Below are positions 28,150 to 40,800 of a stretch of 64,000 nt of DNA, piece after piece. Location: assembly GCF_001424025.1 (NCBI RefSeq), contig NZ_LMPZ01000002.1:1478702-1542701 (forward strand), in the 5' to 3' direction. How positions within the stretch are numbered: position 1 is the first letter of the stretch; each line of letters opens with the position of its first letter. This DNA is from Brevundimonas sp. Leaf363 (GTDB lineage: Bacteria > Pseudomonadota > Alphaproteobacteria > Caulobacterales > Caulobacteraceae). The notes below the pieces were generated by a model, which was given only the letters and a program-made list of their open reading frames with translations, did not search any database and was not told where the DNA came from. Position numbers and translations under genes: made by a program.

Positions 28150-28899
28150 CTAAGCCGCGCGGATGATGGCCAGGAAGTCGTCAGCTTTCAAAGAGGCTCC
28201 GCCGACCAAAGCGCCGCCGACACCCTCGACATGCAGGATATCCGCCGCATTCTTCGGATTGACCGAGCCGCCGTACAGGATGGGCGCCGTCTCGCCGGCT
28301 GATCCGAAGCGCTCGGCCAGTACGCGGCGCACCACAGCATGGATTTCGGCGATCTGGTCCAGCGTCGGCGTACGGCCGGTGCCGATGGCCCAGACAGGCT
28401 CGTACGAAACGGCGAAGGCCGCAGTGCGTGCCTGGTCCGGCACGGAGGCGCGGACCTGGCGTTCGACGATATCAGCCGCCTGGCCAGCGTCGCGCTGCTC
28501 CAGCGTCTCCCCGACGCAGATGATCGGGGTCAGTCCGGCGGCCAGTGCGGCGCGCGCCTTTGCCGCAACCAATTCGTCGGACTCGCTGAAGCCGGCGCGC
28601 CGCTCCGAATGGCCTAGAATGACAAACGCCGCGCCCGCTTCACTCGCCAGCTCGGCGGAAACGCAGCCTGTAAAGGCGCCGGACGGTTCGGCCCGGCAAT
28701 CCTGGGCGCCGATCTGGATGGGCGATCCGGCTACGGCCGACCCGATCCGCTCCAGCAGGGTCGCGGGAGGGCACAGGACGACCTGATTGGCGGTCGGCTG
28801 GTCTTTCAGGGCCTCGGCCAGCAGGCGAGCCTGCTCCAGGCCGCCGGCGGCGCCGTTCATCTTCCAGTTTCCGACGATCAGCTTCACGGATTGTTTCAT
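28150..28899 (-). CDS. tpiA: triosephosphate isomerase
   Basis: Interconverts dihydroxyacetone phosphate and glyceraldehyde 3-phosphate. The 249-residue TIM barrel has catalytic residues in GNWKMNG (Lys near residue 13), ILGHSERR (His) and YEPVWAIGTG (Glu), plus the phosphate-binding YGGSVNPKNA loop. Full length and intact. Transcribed divergently from the ppiD-like gene, with 127 bases between the starts for both promoters. Confidence 0.97.
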   Translation of the reverse strand: MKQSVKLIVGNWKMNGAAGGLEQARLLAEALKDQPTANQVVLCPPATLLERIGSAVAGSPIQIGAQDCRAEPSGAFTGCVSAELASEAGAAFVILGHSERRAGFSESDELVAAKARAALAAGLTPIICVGETLEQRDAGQAADIVERQVRASVPDQARTAAFAVSYEPVWAIGTGRTPTLDQIAEIHAVVRRVLAERFGSAGETAPILYGGSVNPKNAADILHVEGVGGALVGGASLKADDFLAIIRAA

Positions 28900-29026
28900 G
28901 GCGGCGGTGTCTAGGCGGTATCGCGCCGCTCGCCAAGGCCATCCGCTTGCGGGAGGGGCCGCCGTGCCACTATACGGCTGCAGCCCTTCCAGGCGTCACC
29001 GGCCATCGGCCCGTCGAGTTTCCTTG

Positions 29027-30955
29027 ATGATTTCCCACTTCCGCAACTTCGCCAAATCGCCCGTCGCGATCGTGCTGTTCGTCCTTCTGATGATCAGCTT
29101 CGCCGTCGTCGGCTCGCAGATGGACGTCTTCGGCGCCTTCGGAACCAAGCATGTCATCACAGCCGGCGACCGCAGCGTGGATGGCGCGGAATACCGCGCG
29201 GACTTCGAGCGGGTGCGGACCAATCTGCAGGAACAGGCCGGTCGTCCGGTGTCGATCCAGGACATGGTCGACGAGAACATCGACGCCCGCTTCCTTGAGA
29301 GCCAGACCCAGCAGAAGGGCTTTCTGGCCTGGGCCTGGAAGGCCGGCATCCGTCCCGGTCAGGCCCTGATCATCAAGCAGATCCGCAAGATCCCGGCCTT
29401 CTTCAATCAGGTCACCGGTCAGTTCGATCAGGCGCAGTACGAGCAGGCCCTGGCCCAGCAGAACGCCACCCCCGCGCAGCTCGAACAGGAGTTCCGCGAC
29501 CAGTACGCCACCGAGCATTTCGCCGCCGGCGTCTTCGCCGGCGCGCGCGCGCCGCGTATCTACGCCGCCCTGCTGGCCGGTCAGGCGCTGGAGACGCGCG
29601 ATGGACGCTGGTTCCTGGTCACGCCCGCCATGGCCGGGGCCGTCGCCAACCCGACCGACGCCCAACTGAACAGCTTCATCCAGGAAAACGCCGAGCGCCT
29701 GCGTCGCCCCGAGTTCCGCGTCGCCTCGGTCGCCCTGTTCACCCCGACGGCCGCCGATAGCGCCGCGACGATCCCTGACGCGAAGATCACGGAACGCTTC
29801 AACTTCCGCCGGGACGCCCTGTCCGACCCGGAGAAGCGCACCTTCGTGACGCTGACCGCGCCCAGCCGCGCGGTGGCCGACCGCATCGCCGCCGCCTTGC
29901 GGGCCGGCCAGTCGCCGGCCGACGTGGGCCGCGCCAACAGCATCGAGCCGGCCGAGTACACCGACTCGCCGCGCACCGTTCTGGGCGACCAAGCGGTCGG
30001 CGCCGGCGTTTTCGCGCTGCAGTCGGGCCAGGTTTCCGATCCGATCCAGGCCGGCGTCGGCTTCACCGTCGCCAAGGTCACCGCCATCACCCCGGCCAAG
30101 CCCGCCACGCTGGAAGGCTCGCGCGCCGCCATCGTCGAGGAGCTGCGGCAGGAGGAGGCGCGCCAGAAGACCTACGCCCGCGTCGAGGCCTATGAGCGTG
30201 CGCGCCAGGCCGGCAAGTCGATGGCGGATGCGGCCCAGGAGGTCGGCGCCCGTGTCATCACCCTGCCGCCCTTCACCCAGGACGGAAAGCTGCCCAACGG
30301 CCAGCCGTTGCAGGCGCCTGAGCAGATCTTCTCGACGGCTTGGGGTCTTTCCAAGGGTGGCGAGAGCGACATCGTCGACGCCGGCCAGGGCCAGTATTTC
30401 GCCGTCCGTGTGGACGACATCCGCCCGTCCGCCCTACCGGCCATCGCGGAGGTCCGCGCCCCGCTGACGGAGCAGTGGAAACTGCGTGAGGAAGCCCGCC
30501 TGCTGGCTGCGAAGGCCGAGGAACTGGCAGCCCGCGTCCGCTCGGGCCAGGACATCGCCGCCGTCGCCGCCTCGGCCAATGCGACGCTGGTCACCCGCGC
30601 CGGCATTCAGCAGTCGCGCGACAGCCAGACGGCCCTCGGCCAAGGCGTGCTGCAAGGACTGTTCGGCCAAGGTGCGGGCCAGGTCTTCAGCTTGCCGAAC
30701 GCCCAGTCCAGCTATGTCGTCGGCCGCGTCGATCGGATACACGCCGCCGTGCCGGCGCTGGCCGCGCCGCTGGTCGAACAGGCCCGTCCGCGGATCACCC
30801 AGGACATCGTCCAGGCCATGATCCAGAGCTCGATCGCGGCCGGTGCGCGCGATGTCAAAGCCAAGAACGATCCGGTCCTGGCTCGTCAGGCGCTGGGTCT
30901 ATCCGACACCCCGGCCGCCCCCGGCGCCCCGGCGCCTGCCGCGCCCGCGCGCTGA
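29027..30955 (+). CDS. PpiD/SurA-type peptidylprolyl isomerase, membrane-anchored
   Basis: Periplasmic folding factor of 642 residues. I take ATG 29027 as start because it gives a short cytoplasmic end and a single membrane anchor (SPVAIVLFVLLMISFAVVG, residues 11-29). A SurA_N-like domain follows (about 40-200), then a parvulin-type region around 250-370 and a long C-terminal coiled/helical part ending in an Ala/Pro tail. It matches the PpiD layout of an N-terminal anchor with chaperone domains around a degenerate parvulin domain. Only 5 bases separate it from trpE. Not obviously an active isomerase. Confidence 0.85.
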   Translation: MISHFRNFAKSPVAIVLFVLLMISFAVVGSQMDVFGAFGTKHVITAGDRSVDGAEYRADFERVRTNLQEQAGRPVSIQDMVDENIDARFLESQTQQKGFLAWAWKAGIRPGQALIIKQIRKIPAFFNQVTGQFDQAQYEQALAQQNATPAQLEQEFRDQYATEHFAAGVFAGARAPRIYAALLAGQALETRDGRWFLVTPAMAGAVANPTDAQLNSFIQENAERLRRPEFRVASVALFTPTAADSAATIPDAKITERFNFRRDALSDPEKRTFVTLTAPSRAVADRIAAALRAGQSPADVGRANSIEPAEYTDSPRTVLGDQAVGAGVFALQSGQVSDPIQAGVGFTVAKVTAITPAKPATLEGSRAAIVEELRQEEARQKTYARVEAYERARQAGKSMADAAQEVGARVITLPPFTQDGKLPNGQPLQAPEQIFSTAWGLSKGGESDIVDAGQGQYFAVRVDDIRPSALPAIAEVRAPLTEQWKLREEARLLAAKAEELAARVRSGQDIAAVAASANATLVTRAGIQQSRDSQTALGQGVLQGLFGQGAGQVFSLPNAQSSYVVGRVDRIHAAVPALAAPLVEQARPRITQDIVQAMIQSSIAAGARDVKAKNDPVLARQALGLSDTPAAPGAPAPAAPAR

Positions 30956-30960
30956 CGGTC

Positions 30961-32478
30961 GTGGGGACGGAGGAGGCCGCCGCCCCGGACTTCGCCGCGT
31001 TCGCGGCCGGCTATCGCGCCGGACGCCCGCAGACGCTGGTCCGGCGGCTGATCGACGATCTGGAGACGCCCGTCTCGGCCTTCCTGAAGGTGGGCCGGGA
31101 TCAGCTGTACGCCTGCCTGCTGGAGTCGGTCGAAGGCGGCGCGGTCAACGCGCGCTACTCCATCCTGACATTGGAGCCGGACGTGGTCTGGCGCTGCCGG
31201 GGCCTGTCGGCCGAGGTCGCGCGCGGCGACGCGATAGGCCAAGGCCGCTTCACGCCTGAGAGCGACCCCACGCTAGACTCCCTGCGCGCTCTGATCGCCG
31301 CGTCGAGGCTAGAGCTGGCGGCCGATCTGCCGCCCATGGCTGCGGGCCTCTTCGGCGTGTTTGGATATGACATGGTCCGGCTGCTGGAGCCGCTGGGCGA
31401 AGCCAATCCGGACCCCTTGGACCTGCCCGACGCCGTCCTGACGCGGCCTGGCCTGGTCGCCATCTTCGATTCGGTGAAGCGAGAGATCGTGCTGGTCTCG
31501 GCCGCCTATCCGGACGGCGGCATGGACGCCGAGGCCGCCTTCCAGGCCTGCGTCGGCCGGCTTGACCGCTTCGAGACCGCCCTGCGACGCCCCCTGCCCG
31601 CCTTGGCCGAGGCTGTCCCTCAGGATGCGCCCGACTTCGTCACTGCCGTCTCCCAGGCCGGCTTCGCAGACATGGTCGCGGCGGCCAAGGACTACATCGG
31701 TGCCGGCGACATTTTCCAGGTCGTGCTGAGCCATCGCTTCGCCGCGCCCTACGACGGCGATCCCTTCGCTGTTTATCGCGCCCTGCGTCGTCAGAACCCC
31801 TCCCCCTACCTCTTCTTCCTTAACTTTGACGGCTTCCAGCTGGCGGGCTCGAGCCCGGAAATCCTGGTCCGGCTGAAAGACGGCCGCGTCACCATCCGCC
31901 CGCTGGCCGGCACTCGGCCTCGCGGCGAGACGCCCGAGCATGATCTGGCGCTGGAGGCCGAACTGCTGGCCGATCCGAAAGAGCTGGCCGAGCACCTCAT
32001 GCTGCTGGATCTGGGTCGCAACGACGTCGGCCGCGTCTCCGCACCCGGCACGGTCGAGGTCACCGAGAGCTTCAAGGTCGAACGCTACAGCCAGGTCATG
32101 CACATCGTCTCGGACGTGCAGGGCCAGGCTGACCCTCGACTGGACGCCGTCGACACCCTTTTGGCCGCCCTGCCTGCCGGCACCCTGTCAGGGGCGCCCA
32201 AGGTGCGGGCCATGGAAGTCATCGACGAGCTGGAAACCGAGAAGCGCGGCGTCGGCTATGGCGGGGGCGTCGGTTACATCTCCGCGTCGGGCGAGGCGGA
32301 TATCTGCATCGTCCTGCGCACCCTGATGTTCGCGGACGGACAGGTCTTCGTCCAGGCCGGCGCCGGCGTCGTGGCCGACAGCGACCCGAAGGCCGAGTAT
32401 GCGGAGACCCAGGCCAAGGCCCGCGCCCCGATGAAGGCCGCCGCCGACGCATGGCGGTATCCGACCGGCAACCGCTGA
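30961..32478 (+). CDS. trpE: anthranilate synthase component I
   Basis: Converts chorismate plus ammonia (from TrpG) to anthranilate, the first committed step of tryptophan synthesis. The 505-residue protein begins with GTG 30961. The tryptophan-feedback LLES motif is visible (CLLESVEGG, about residue 52). The chorismate-binding domain has [39 protein letters not shown] and [12 protein letters not shown] in the expected order. It follows the ppiD-like gene by 5 bases and is probably co-transcribed. trpG is not in the window. Confidence 0.96.
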   Translation: MGTEEAAAPDFAAFAAGYRAGRPQTLVRRLIDDLETPVSAFLKVGRDQLYACLLESVEGGAVNARYSILTLEPDVVWRCRGLSAEVARGDAIGQGRFTPESDPTLDSLRALIAASRLELAADLPPMAAGLFGVFGYDMVRLLEPLGEANPDPLDLPDAVLTRPGLVAIFDSVKREIVLVSAAYPDGGMDAEAAFQACVGRLDRFETALRRPLPALAEAVPQDAPDFVTAVSQAGFADMVAAAKDYIGAGDIFQVVLSHRFAAPYDGDPFAVYRALRRQNPSPYLFFLNFDGFQLAGSSPEILVRLKDGRVTIRPLAGTRPRGETPEHDLALEAELLADPKELAEHLMLLDLGRNDVGRVSAPGTVEVTESFKVERYSQVMHIVSDVQGQADPRLDAVDTLLAALPAGTLSGAPKVRAMEVIDELETEKRGVGYGGGVGYISASGEADICIVLRTLMFADGQVFVQAGAGVVADSDPKAEYAETQAKARAPMKAAADAWRYPTGNR

Positions 32479-32485
32479 GACGTAC

Positions 32486-32500
32486 GTTCTTATATTGTTC
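32486..32500 (+). promoter_or_regulatory. LexA (SOS) box upstream of uvrA
   Basis: GTTC (32486-32489), seven bases, then GTTC (32497-32500) is an exact match to the direct-repeat LexA site of alphaproteobacteria. The spacer TTATATT is AT-rich and could overlap a promoter -10 element. It lies between the trpE stop and the uvrA start, 95 bases before the ATG, where a repressor site for uvrA is expected. uvrA is a classical SOS gene, which supports the call. Confidence 0.88.
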
Positions 32501-32594
32501 TTGCTGAATCGACGCGATTGATCCCCATATGGGGTCGTTCGCCCCCGGACCCCCGTCCGGCTCTTCGCGTTTCCGGCCCCCGATTCCTGGCAGC

Positions 32595-35525
<2,931 letters not shown>

Positions 35526-35538
35526 GCGCGCATCAGCT

Positions 35539-35562
35539 GGCCCCGATCACTCGGTCGGGGCC
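35539..35562. terminator. hairpin at the convergent uvrA/membrane-protein gene ends
   Basis: A perfect 8-bp stem, GGCCCCGA (35539-35546) with TCGGGGCC (35555-35562), encloses an 8-base loop between the converging stops of uvrA and the membrane protein gene. No T-tract is present on either strand, so it may act as a bidirectional end structure rather than a strict intrinsic terminator. Confidence 0.4.
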
Positions 35563-36440
35563 GCACCCCGCAGCTGCAGATAGGCGGCCGAGAACGGGGC
35601 GTAGAGCACAGCGATCTGCAAAGCGGAGAGCACCGAGTTGATGACGCCCCAGGCCAGCAGCGCCGGCCAGCCGACCTGGATCAACTCGACAAGGGTAGCG
35701 CCTTCCTGACTGCTCAGGGTGTTCAGCCCGCCCGTCAGCAGCGTCAGCGGCGCCGCGACGATGCCGCCGAGCAGCGACACAATGATGCTCATGATCGCGG
35801 CGATCACAGCGATTCCGAACAGCGGCCAGAAATGGCCTTTGGTCAGCCCCCAGGACGAAAGGACGGCCATCCGCCGCTCGGCCAAAGTGATGGGAATGGC
35901 GAGGCTGAGACGAACCATCAGCCAGACGATCGCGGCGATCCCTGCCAAAGACGCCAGCACGATAATAAGCCACATCCAGGACTGACCCGAGGCGCTCGCG
36001 AATCCGGCCAACACCCCGATAACCCCAAAGATCACCATGGCCGCCACTGCGACCAGGACGCCCAGCGCCAGGCTGACGACGAACACGCGCACCTCGTCCA
36101 TGCCAAGGCGGAGGTAGCCGAACGCGCTCTCGGCGGGGCGGATGACGGCACGGGCGACCGCGGCGTTCAGCATGGCTCCTATGATGATGGCCGGCGGGAC
36201 GATCCAGCCCATGAAGGCCGCGTAGCTTTCGCCCAGCGCACGGATGTCGTCCATCGACGGGTCGCCGCCGCTCTCCAGCGCCTGGGCCTGCGCCATCACC
36301 TGCACCAGCGCCGGTCCACCGATCAGGAAGACGGCGGCGAACATCAGTAGATAGGCGCCCGACCACCAAACGATGGCCAATGGGCTCCGGCGCGCTACGC
36401 GAAAGCCCTCAAAGGCGGCTTCGGTCGCGGATAGTGACAT
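35547..36440 (-). CDS. multi-pass membrane protein, unknown function (third of three)
   Basis: Integral membrane protein of 297 residues with about six hydrophobic segments, for example SPLAIVWWSGAYLLMFAAVF near residue 18, VRVFVVSLALGVLVAVAAMV near 117 and MWLIIVLASLAGIAAIVWLM near 152. RRMAVLSSWGLTKGHFWPLFG (about 188-208) resembles ATKGHVGRLLLL in the neighbouring protein and GIATGSFWPLLAV in the third, so the three look related. No catalytic motif seen. It starts 11 bases after its upstream neighbour. Confidence 0.7.
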   Translation of the reverse strand: MSLSATEAAFEGFRVARRSPLAIVWWSGAYLLMFAAVFLIGGPALVQVMAQAQALESGGDPSMDDIRALGESYAAFMGWIVPPAIIIGAMLNAAVARAVIRPAESAFGYLRLGMDEVRVFVVSLALGVLVAVAAMVIFGVIGVLAGFASASGQSWMWLIIVLASLAGIAAIVWLMVRLSLAIPITLAERRMAVLSSWGLTKGHFWPLFGIAVIAAIMSIIVSLLGGIVAAPLTLLTGGLNTLSSQEGATLVELIQVGWPALLAWGVINSVLSALQIAVLYAPFSAAYLQLRGAAPTE

Positions 36441-36451
36441 GGCGCATCCCC

Positions 36452-37405
36452 TCAGAGTTCGTGCGAGCCTAACGCATCGCGAGCGGCCGCGTCAGCCGCT
36501 TTCACGGCGGCGCTTGCCCTCATCTGTTTCCAGACCGAGGCGAAGGGCGCGGCCCACATGGCCTGCGACAGGCCTGTAAACCAGCAGAGCGCCATGCTGA
36601 ACAGAACACCGGCGACCGCGACAACAGCGATGGACGTAGGATTGAGCACGGGCAATGGTGAACCGTGCCCGAACATCTCGAAGCGAAGACCGCTGAGGAA
36701 GAATGCTCCGAGGCCAAGCGGCGCCATCAGAGCAAGGAATATCAACCCGACAGCAATGCTCGCCAGCCAGAGCAGCAGGCACAGTAGCAGAAGTCGTCCG
36801 ACATGACCTTTGGTGGCCTGCCAGGCTGCGGGCAGATCCAGTGTTCGGCGGTCGGCCGAGACGACGCACAGCAGGCTCAGCCGCAGCGCGAGCCAAATGA
36901 CGCTCAAGAACGCAGCCAGACCGTAGAGCGCGATCAGCAGACCGTTCCACGGCGCCCCGAGACCCCAGACGGCGACGCCGAAGGCCACACCCAGCATGGC
37001 CACCAAGATCAGCACGCCATAGACCATCAGCAGCAGAGCGATGAACGCCACGGCGACCATAAGCTCGGCCATGCCGAAGCCGAGGGAAAAGGGAGCCTTC
37101 TCCGCCTTCGTGCGGTCAGCCAGCACGGCGCGGATCGCCGCTGTCATCACCACAACCGACGCGACCCAGTGCAGCAGCTGACCTAGCTGCGCGAAGACAT
37201 TGGCCGCCATGATCCGGCTGAACGTCGCCTCGTCCGGGGCATGGCCGGATTGCGCCGCGGCGGCCCATATGGGGATGACCATTAAGAAGATCGGCAACAC
37301 GGGCAGCAGGCTCAGCAAGCCCCAGACGAACACCGTCAACGGTCGTTGATTCGCCAGTGAGAACGGTGCGCTCAGCGCCGTCTCGATCTCGAATCTCCTC
37401 GCCAC
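36452..37405 (-). CDS. multi-pass membrane protein, unknown function (second of three)
   Basis: Membrane protein of 317 residues. I start at GTG 37405 (VARRFEIETALSAPFSLANQ), 23 bases after the previous gene's stop, because the longer frame overlaps that gene and loses the hydrophobic pattern. About six membrane segments are seen, such as TVFVWGLLSLLPVLPIFLMV and VAVAFIALLLMVYGVLILVA. The stretch LDLPAAWQATKGHVGRL is shared in style with the sister proteins. N-terminal segment EIETALSAPFSLANQRPL precedes the first helix as in the neighbour. Function not recognised. Confidence 0.68.
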   Translation of the reverse strand: MARRFEIETALSAPFSLANQRPLTVFVWGLLSLLPVLPIFLMVIPIWAAAAQSGHAPDEATFSRIMAANVFAQLGQLLHWVASVVVMTAAIRAVLADRTKAEKAPFSLGFGMAELMVAVAFIALLLMVYGVLILVAMLGVAFGVAVWGLGAPWNGLLIALYGLAAFLSVIWLALRLSLLCVVSADRRTLDLPAAWQATKGHVGRLLLLCLLLWLASIAVGLIFLALMAPLGLGAFFLSGLRFEMFGHGSPLPVLNPTSIAVVAVAGVLFSMALCWFTGLSQAMWAAPFASVWKQMRASAAVKAADAAARDALGSHEL

Positions 37406-37428
37406 GTCCCCGCCCCCGTTAGTCCGGT

Positions 37429-38223
37429 CTATGCCGGCGCCCAGTATTCCAGCTGTCTGTAGGCTGCGCCTAGAACGCCGGCCGCCACGGGCGCCTGCAC
37501 CCAGGCCAGCACTGCGGCCACGACCGCTGGATGACCGGCGTATGGGACGCCGCTCACCACGGCCGCCATAAGCAGCGCCATCGGAAGTATGGCCACGGTG
37601 ATCACCGCCAGCAGAGGCCAGAACGAGCCCGTCGCGATCCCCATGGTGTTCAGCGACACCGTATACCCCCGCCCTGCTGTGGCTTGAGAAAATAACGCCA
37701 AGCGTACGGCCAGCAGGATCGGCACCGTGACGGCGATGGCGGCGACCGCGGCGATCATCGCGAGCTGCCACGCGGGTCCCGCCGCAGCCCAGTTCCGCGC
37801 CCGCAGCGCCTCCAGATCAAGCGCCGTCGCCATGCCGAAGATCGCCAGCACGACCAGCGCCAGCACGACAAGGATCATCGATAGAAACAACAGGTTCAGG
37901 AAGGCGGCGAAGACGATCCTCGCCTCCAGCTTGCCCAGCTGAAAGCCGCCGGCGCGCAGCCCTGCCCGCTCGGCCGCGGCCCGGTCCGGCGTCGCCGCGA
38001 GGCGGCACAGCGCGCCCCAGGCGGCCAACATGGCGAGGCCTGACCCCAAGCCGTAGACGACACTGCCGAAGCCGTGTGGAACCCACGGCGCGATAAGAGC
38101 CAGCATCACGGCGAACAGCAGAACGCCCCACGCCCCCGCCCACAGGCGCGGCACGGCCCCCAGGCCGTCGCTCAGCGCCGCCCCGACTTTCAGCCGCCGA
38201 CGATGTTCCGTCCCACGGACCAT
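37429..38223 (-). CDS. multi-pass membrane protein, unknown function (first of three)
   Basis: Membrane protein of 264 residues with about six helices, including LWAGAWGVLLFAVMLALIAP, FLNLLFLSMILVVLALVVLA and LAMIAAVAAIAVTVPILLAV. It is the promoter-proximal gene of a three-gene minus-strand run, divergent from trmFO across 106 bases. GYTVSLNTMGIATGSFWPLL lies where the sister proteins have ATKGHxxxLL, suggesting an ancient tandem duplication. No signal, metal or nucleotide motif visible. Confidence 0.68.
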   Translation of the reverse strand: MVRGTEHRRRLKVGAALSDGLGAVPRLWAGAWGVLLFAVMLALIAPWVPHGFGSVVYGLGSGLAMLAAWGALCRLAATPDRAAAERAGLRAGGFQLGKLEARIVFAAFLNLLFLSMILVVLALVVLAIFGMATALDLEALRARNWAAAGPAWQLAMIAAVAAIAVTVPILLAVRLALFSQATAGRGYTVSLNTMGIATGSFWPLLAVITVAILPMALLMAAVVSGVPYAGHPAVVAAVLAWVQAPVAAGVLGAAYRQLEYWAPA

Positions 38224-38329
38224 CAGACCCCCAACTCCACCGGCACCATAGGCGGTCAGGTGTGACAGACGCCAGCATGCTCGCCTGTCACGGGCTGACG
38301 TAGGCGCATTGCGTGTCTAGAAAGCCGCG

Positions 38330-39718
38330 ATGTCCACCTCCCCCAAGCCCATCCACATCATCGGCGGCGGTCTCGCCGGTTCCGAGGCCGCCTGGCAGAT
38401 CGCCCAGGCCGGCGTGCCCGTCATCCTGCACGAGATGCGCGGCGTGCCCGGCGTCAGGACCGACGCTCACCACACAGACGGTCTGGCCGAACTGGTCTGC
38501 TCCAACTCCTTCCGGTCGGACGACTGGGAGTACAACGCCGTCGGCTTGCTGCACGCCGAGATGCGGGCGCTGGACAGCCTGATCATGGCGTCCGGCGACA
38601 TGAATCAGGTGCCGGCCGGAGGGGCGCTGGCGGTGGACCGCGACGGCTTTAGTCAGGCGGTGACTGCGAAGCTTGAAGCGCATCCGTTGGTCACCATCGT
38701 GCGCGAGGAGATCGCCGGTCTGCCGCCCGCCGAGTGGGACAACGTCATCGTCGCCACCGGGCCCCTGACCTCCCCCGCCCTGGCCGACGCTATCCTGACG
38801 GCGACGGGCGAGGAGAGCCTGTCGTTCTTCGACGCCATCGCGCCGATCGTCCACGCCGACAGCATCGACTTCGACATCGCTTGGCGCCAGTCGCGCTACG
38901 ACAAGGAAGGCCCCGGCGGCGACGCGGCCGCCTACGTCAACTGTCCCATGAACAAGGAACAGTACGACGCCTTCATCGACGCCCTGCTCGCCGGCCCCAA
39001 GGCCGAGTTCAAGGAGTGGGAGAACGTCCCCTACTTCGACGGCTGCCTGCCCATCGAAGTGATGGCCGAGCGCGGCCGCGAGACCCTGCGCCACGGCCCG
39101 ATGAAGCCCGTCGGTCTGACCAATCCGCGCGACCCGACGGTGAAGGCCCACGCCATTGTCCAACTGCGTCAGGACAATGCGCTCGGCACCCTGTTCAACA
39201 TCGTGGGCTTCCAGACCAAGCTGAAGCACGGCGCCCAAGCCGAGACCTTCCGCATGATCCCGGGCCTGCAGGACGCCCAGTTCGCGCGCCTGGGCGGGCT
39301 ACATCGGAATACCTTCCTCAATTCGCCCAAGCTGTTGGACCGGCAACTTCGCCTGAAGTCCGAACCGCGCCTGCGCTTCGCCGGTCAGGTGACGGGGGTG
39401 GAGGGCTATGTCGAGAGCGCCGCCATGGGCCTGCTGGCCGGCCGCCTCGCCGCCGCGCAGGCGTTGGGGCGCGACCTGGCCCCACCGCCTCCCGAGACCG
39501 CGATGGGGGCGCTGGTCGAACACATCACCGGCGGCCATCTGGCGGGCTCAAAGTTCCAGCCGATGAACATCAATTATGGTTTGCTACCCCCGCTGGAGGC
39601 CCCACGTCAGGACGCCGAGGGCAAGCGCATCCATCCCAAAGATCGCGGCCGCGCGAAGAAGCGGCTGATGAGCGAGCGCGCCATCGAGGCGCTGAAGGCC
39701 TGGCGGGACGTGGCCTGA
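38330..39718 (+). CDS. trmFO: methylenetetrahydrofolate-tRNA (uracil-5-)-methyltransferase
   Basis: Folate- and FAD-dependent enzyme that makes ribothymidine at position 54 of tRNA. The 462-residue protein starts with the FAD fold [21 protein letters not shown] (about residues 7-27). [33 protein letters not shown] (with a conserved Cys) and [22 protein letters not shown] are all TrmFO signatures. Its TGA overlaps the ATG of the next small gene as TGATG. Confidence 0.95.
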   Translation: MSTSPKPIHIIGGGLAGSEAAWQIAQAGVPVILHEMRGVPGVRTDAHHTDGLAELVCSNSFRSDDWEYNAVGLLHAEMRALDSLIMASGDMNQVPAGGALAVDRDGFSQAVTAKLEAHPLVTIVREEIAGLPPAEWDNVIVATGPLTSPALADAILTATGEESLSFFDAIAPIVHADSIDFDIAWRQSRYDKEGPGGDAAAYVNCPMNKEQYDAFIDALLAGPKAEFKEWENVPYFDGCLPIEVMAERGRETLRHGPMKPVGLTNPRDPTVKAHAIVQLRQDNALGTLFNIVGFQTKLKHGAQAETFRMIPGLQDAQFARLGGLHRNTFLNSPKLLDRQLRLKSEPRLRFAGQVTGVEGYVESAAMGLLAGRLAAAQALGRDLAPPPPETAMGALVEHITGGHLAGSKFQPMNINYGLLPPLEAPRQDAEGKRIHPKDRGRAKKRLMSERAIEALKAWRDVA

Positions 39719-39918
39719 TGTCGGAGGAACTGGAACGGCTGACGGCGCGGCGCGTCACCCTGATCTACCGCCTCGACCTGATCTCGAAGGGCGCGACCCT
39801 CAGCTACGATGACGGCACGCCTGTCGACATGAAGTCCGAGAAGGCGCGGCTTGAGGACGAGGTGAAGCGGCTGGACCGCAAGATCGCCCTCTGGGGCCCC
39901 GCCGCCGGTCAGGCCTGA
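39718..39918 (+). CDS. small conserved-looking protein, unknown function
   Basis: A 66-residue protein starting at the ATG that overlaps the trmFO stop (TGATG), with GAGG-type sequence absent but strong coupling by overlap. It is highly charged and helical: ELERLTARRVTLIYRLDLIS, then SYDDGTPVDM, then SEKARLEDEVKRLDRKIALW. The last part could form a short coiled coil. I recognise no named family. The MpaB-like gene follows after 3 bases, so it is a real operon member by position. Confidence 0.65.
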   Translation: MSEELERLTARRVTLIYRLDLISKGATLSYDDGTPVDMKSEKARLEDEVKRLDRKIALWGPAAGQA

Positions 39919-39921
39919 GCC

Positions 39922-40800
39922 GTGGAGTTGGCCAAGCGCGCCATCCGCCAGCGGATCAACCAGCTGTTCAACGACTATGAGCGCGGCGAGCGGCCGGCCC
40001 TGCGCCGGGCCGATGCGATGTTTCCGACGGACAGCGTCGCCTGGCGGGTCAACGGCGACATCGTCACCATGATGATCGGCGGCGTCTCGGGCCTGCTGCT
40101 GCAGATGCTGCACCCGGCGGTGCTGGCGGGCGTCTGGGACCATTCGGACTTCCGCGCCGACATGCACGGCCGCCTGCGCCGCACGGCGAAGTTCATTGCC
40201 GTCACGACCTATGACCACGCCGAGCGGGGACAGGCCGCCATCGACCGTGTCCGCTCGATCCACGACAAGCTCGGCGGCCGTCTGCCCGACGGGACGCTCT
40301 ACCGCGTCAGTGACCCGGCCCTGTTGGCCTGGGTCCACGTCACCGAGATCACCAGCTTCCTGGCTGCCTGGGTCCGCTACGCCGAGCCGACCATGAGCGC
40401 GGCGGATCAGGACGCTTACATCGCCGAGATGGCTCCCATCGCCCACGCCCTGGGCGCCGATCCCGTGCCGACCAATCGCGCTGAAGCCGAGGCTCTGATC
40501 CAGTCGATGCGTCCTCAGCTGAAGGCCGACGCGCGCACGTTCGAGGTCGCGCAACTGGTGCTGCGCCAGCGCGTCGGCGGCGCGGCGGAGGATTTCGCAG
40601 GCGGGCTGATCATGGCGGCGGGCGCCGATCTGCTCCCCGACTGGGCGCGCCGGATGCACCAACTGCCGACCGCCCCGACCACGAAGCGCACCGCCGTGCG
40701 CGGCGTCCAGCGCCTGCTCGACTGGGTCTACACCGGCTCGCCCAACCGCCGGGTCTGGCCGACCGAGGTGCTGGAGTGGCCGGACGGCGCGCCGCGCTAG
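39922..40800 (+). CDS. MpaB-type (DUF2236) oxygenase-family protein
   Basis: Protein of 292 residues starting at GTG 39922, 3 bases after the small gene. SVAWRVNGDIVTMMIGGVSGLLLQMLHPAVLAGVWDHSDF near residues 33-73 is the DUF2236 hallmark; AKFIAVTTYDHAERGQAAIDRVRSIHDKL and LLAWVHVTEITSF follow in order. The family includes MpaB, which cleaves a farnesyl chain, and the rubber oxygenase Lcp. Conserved histidines (LHP, VHVTE) may bind haem, but substrate here is unknown. Its stop overlaps the convergent gene's end by 4 bases. Confidence 0.82.
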   Translation: MELAKRAIRQRINQLFNDYERGERPALRRADAMFPTDSVAWRVNGDIVTMMIGGVSGLLLQMLHPAVLAGVWDHSDFRADMHGRLRRTAKFIAVTTYDHAERGQAAIDRVRSIHDKLGGRLPDGTLYRVSDPALLAWVHVTEITSFLAAWVRYAEPTMSAADQDAYIAEMAPIAHALGADPVPTNRAEAEALIQSMRPQLKADARTFEVAQLVLRQRVGGAAEDFAGGLIMAAGADLLPDWARRMHQLPTAPTTKRTAVRGVQRLLDWVYTGSPNRRVWPTEVLEWPDGAPR

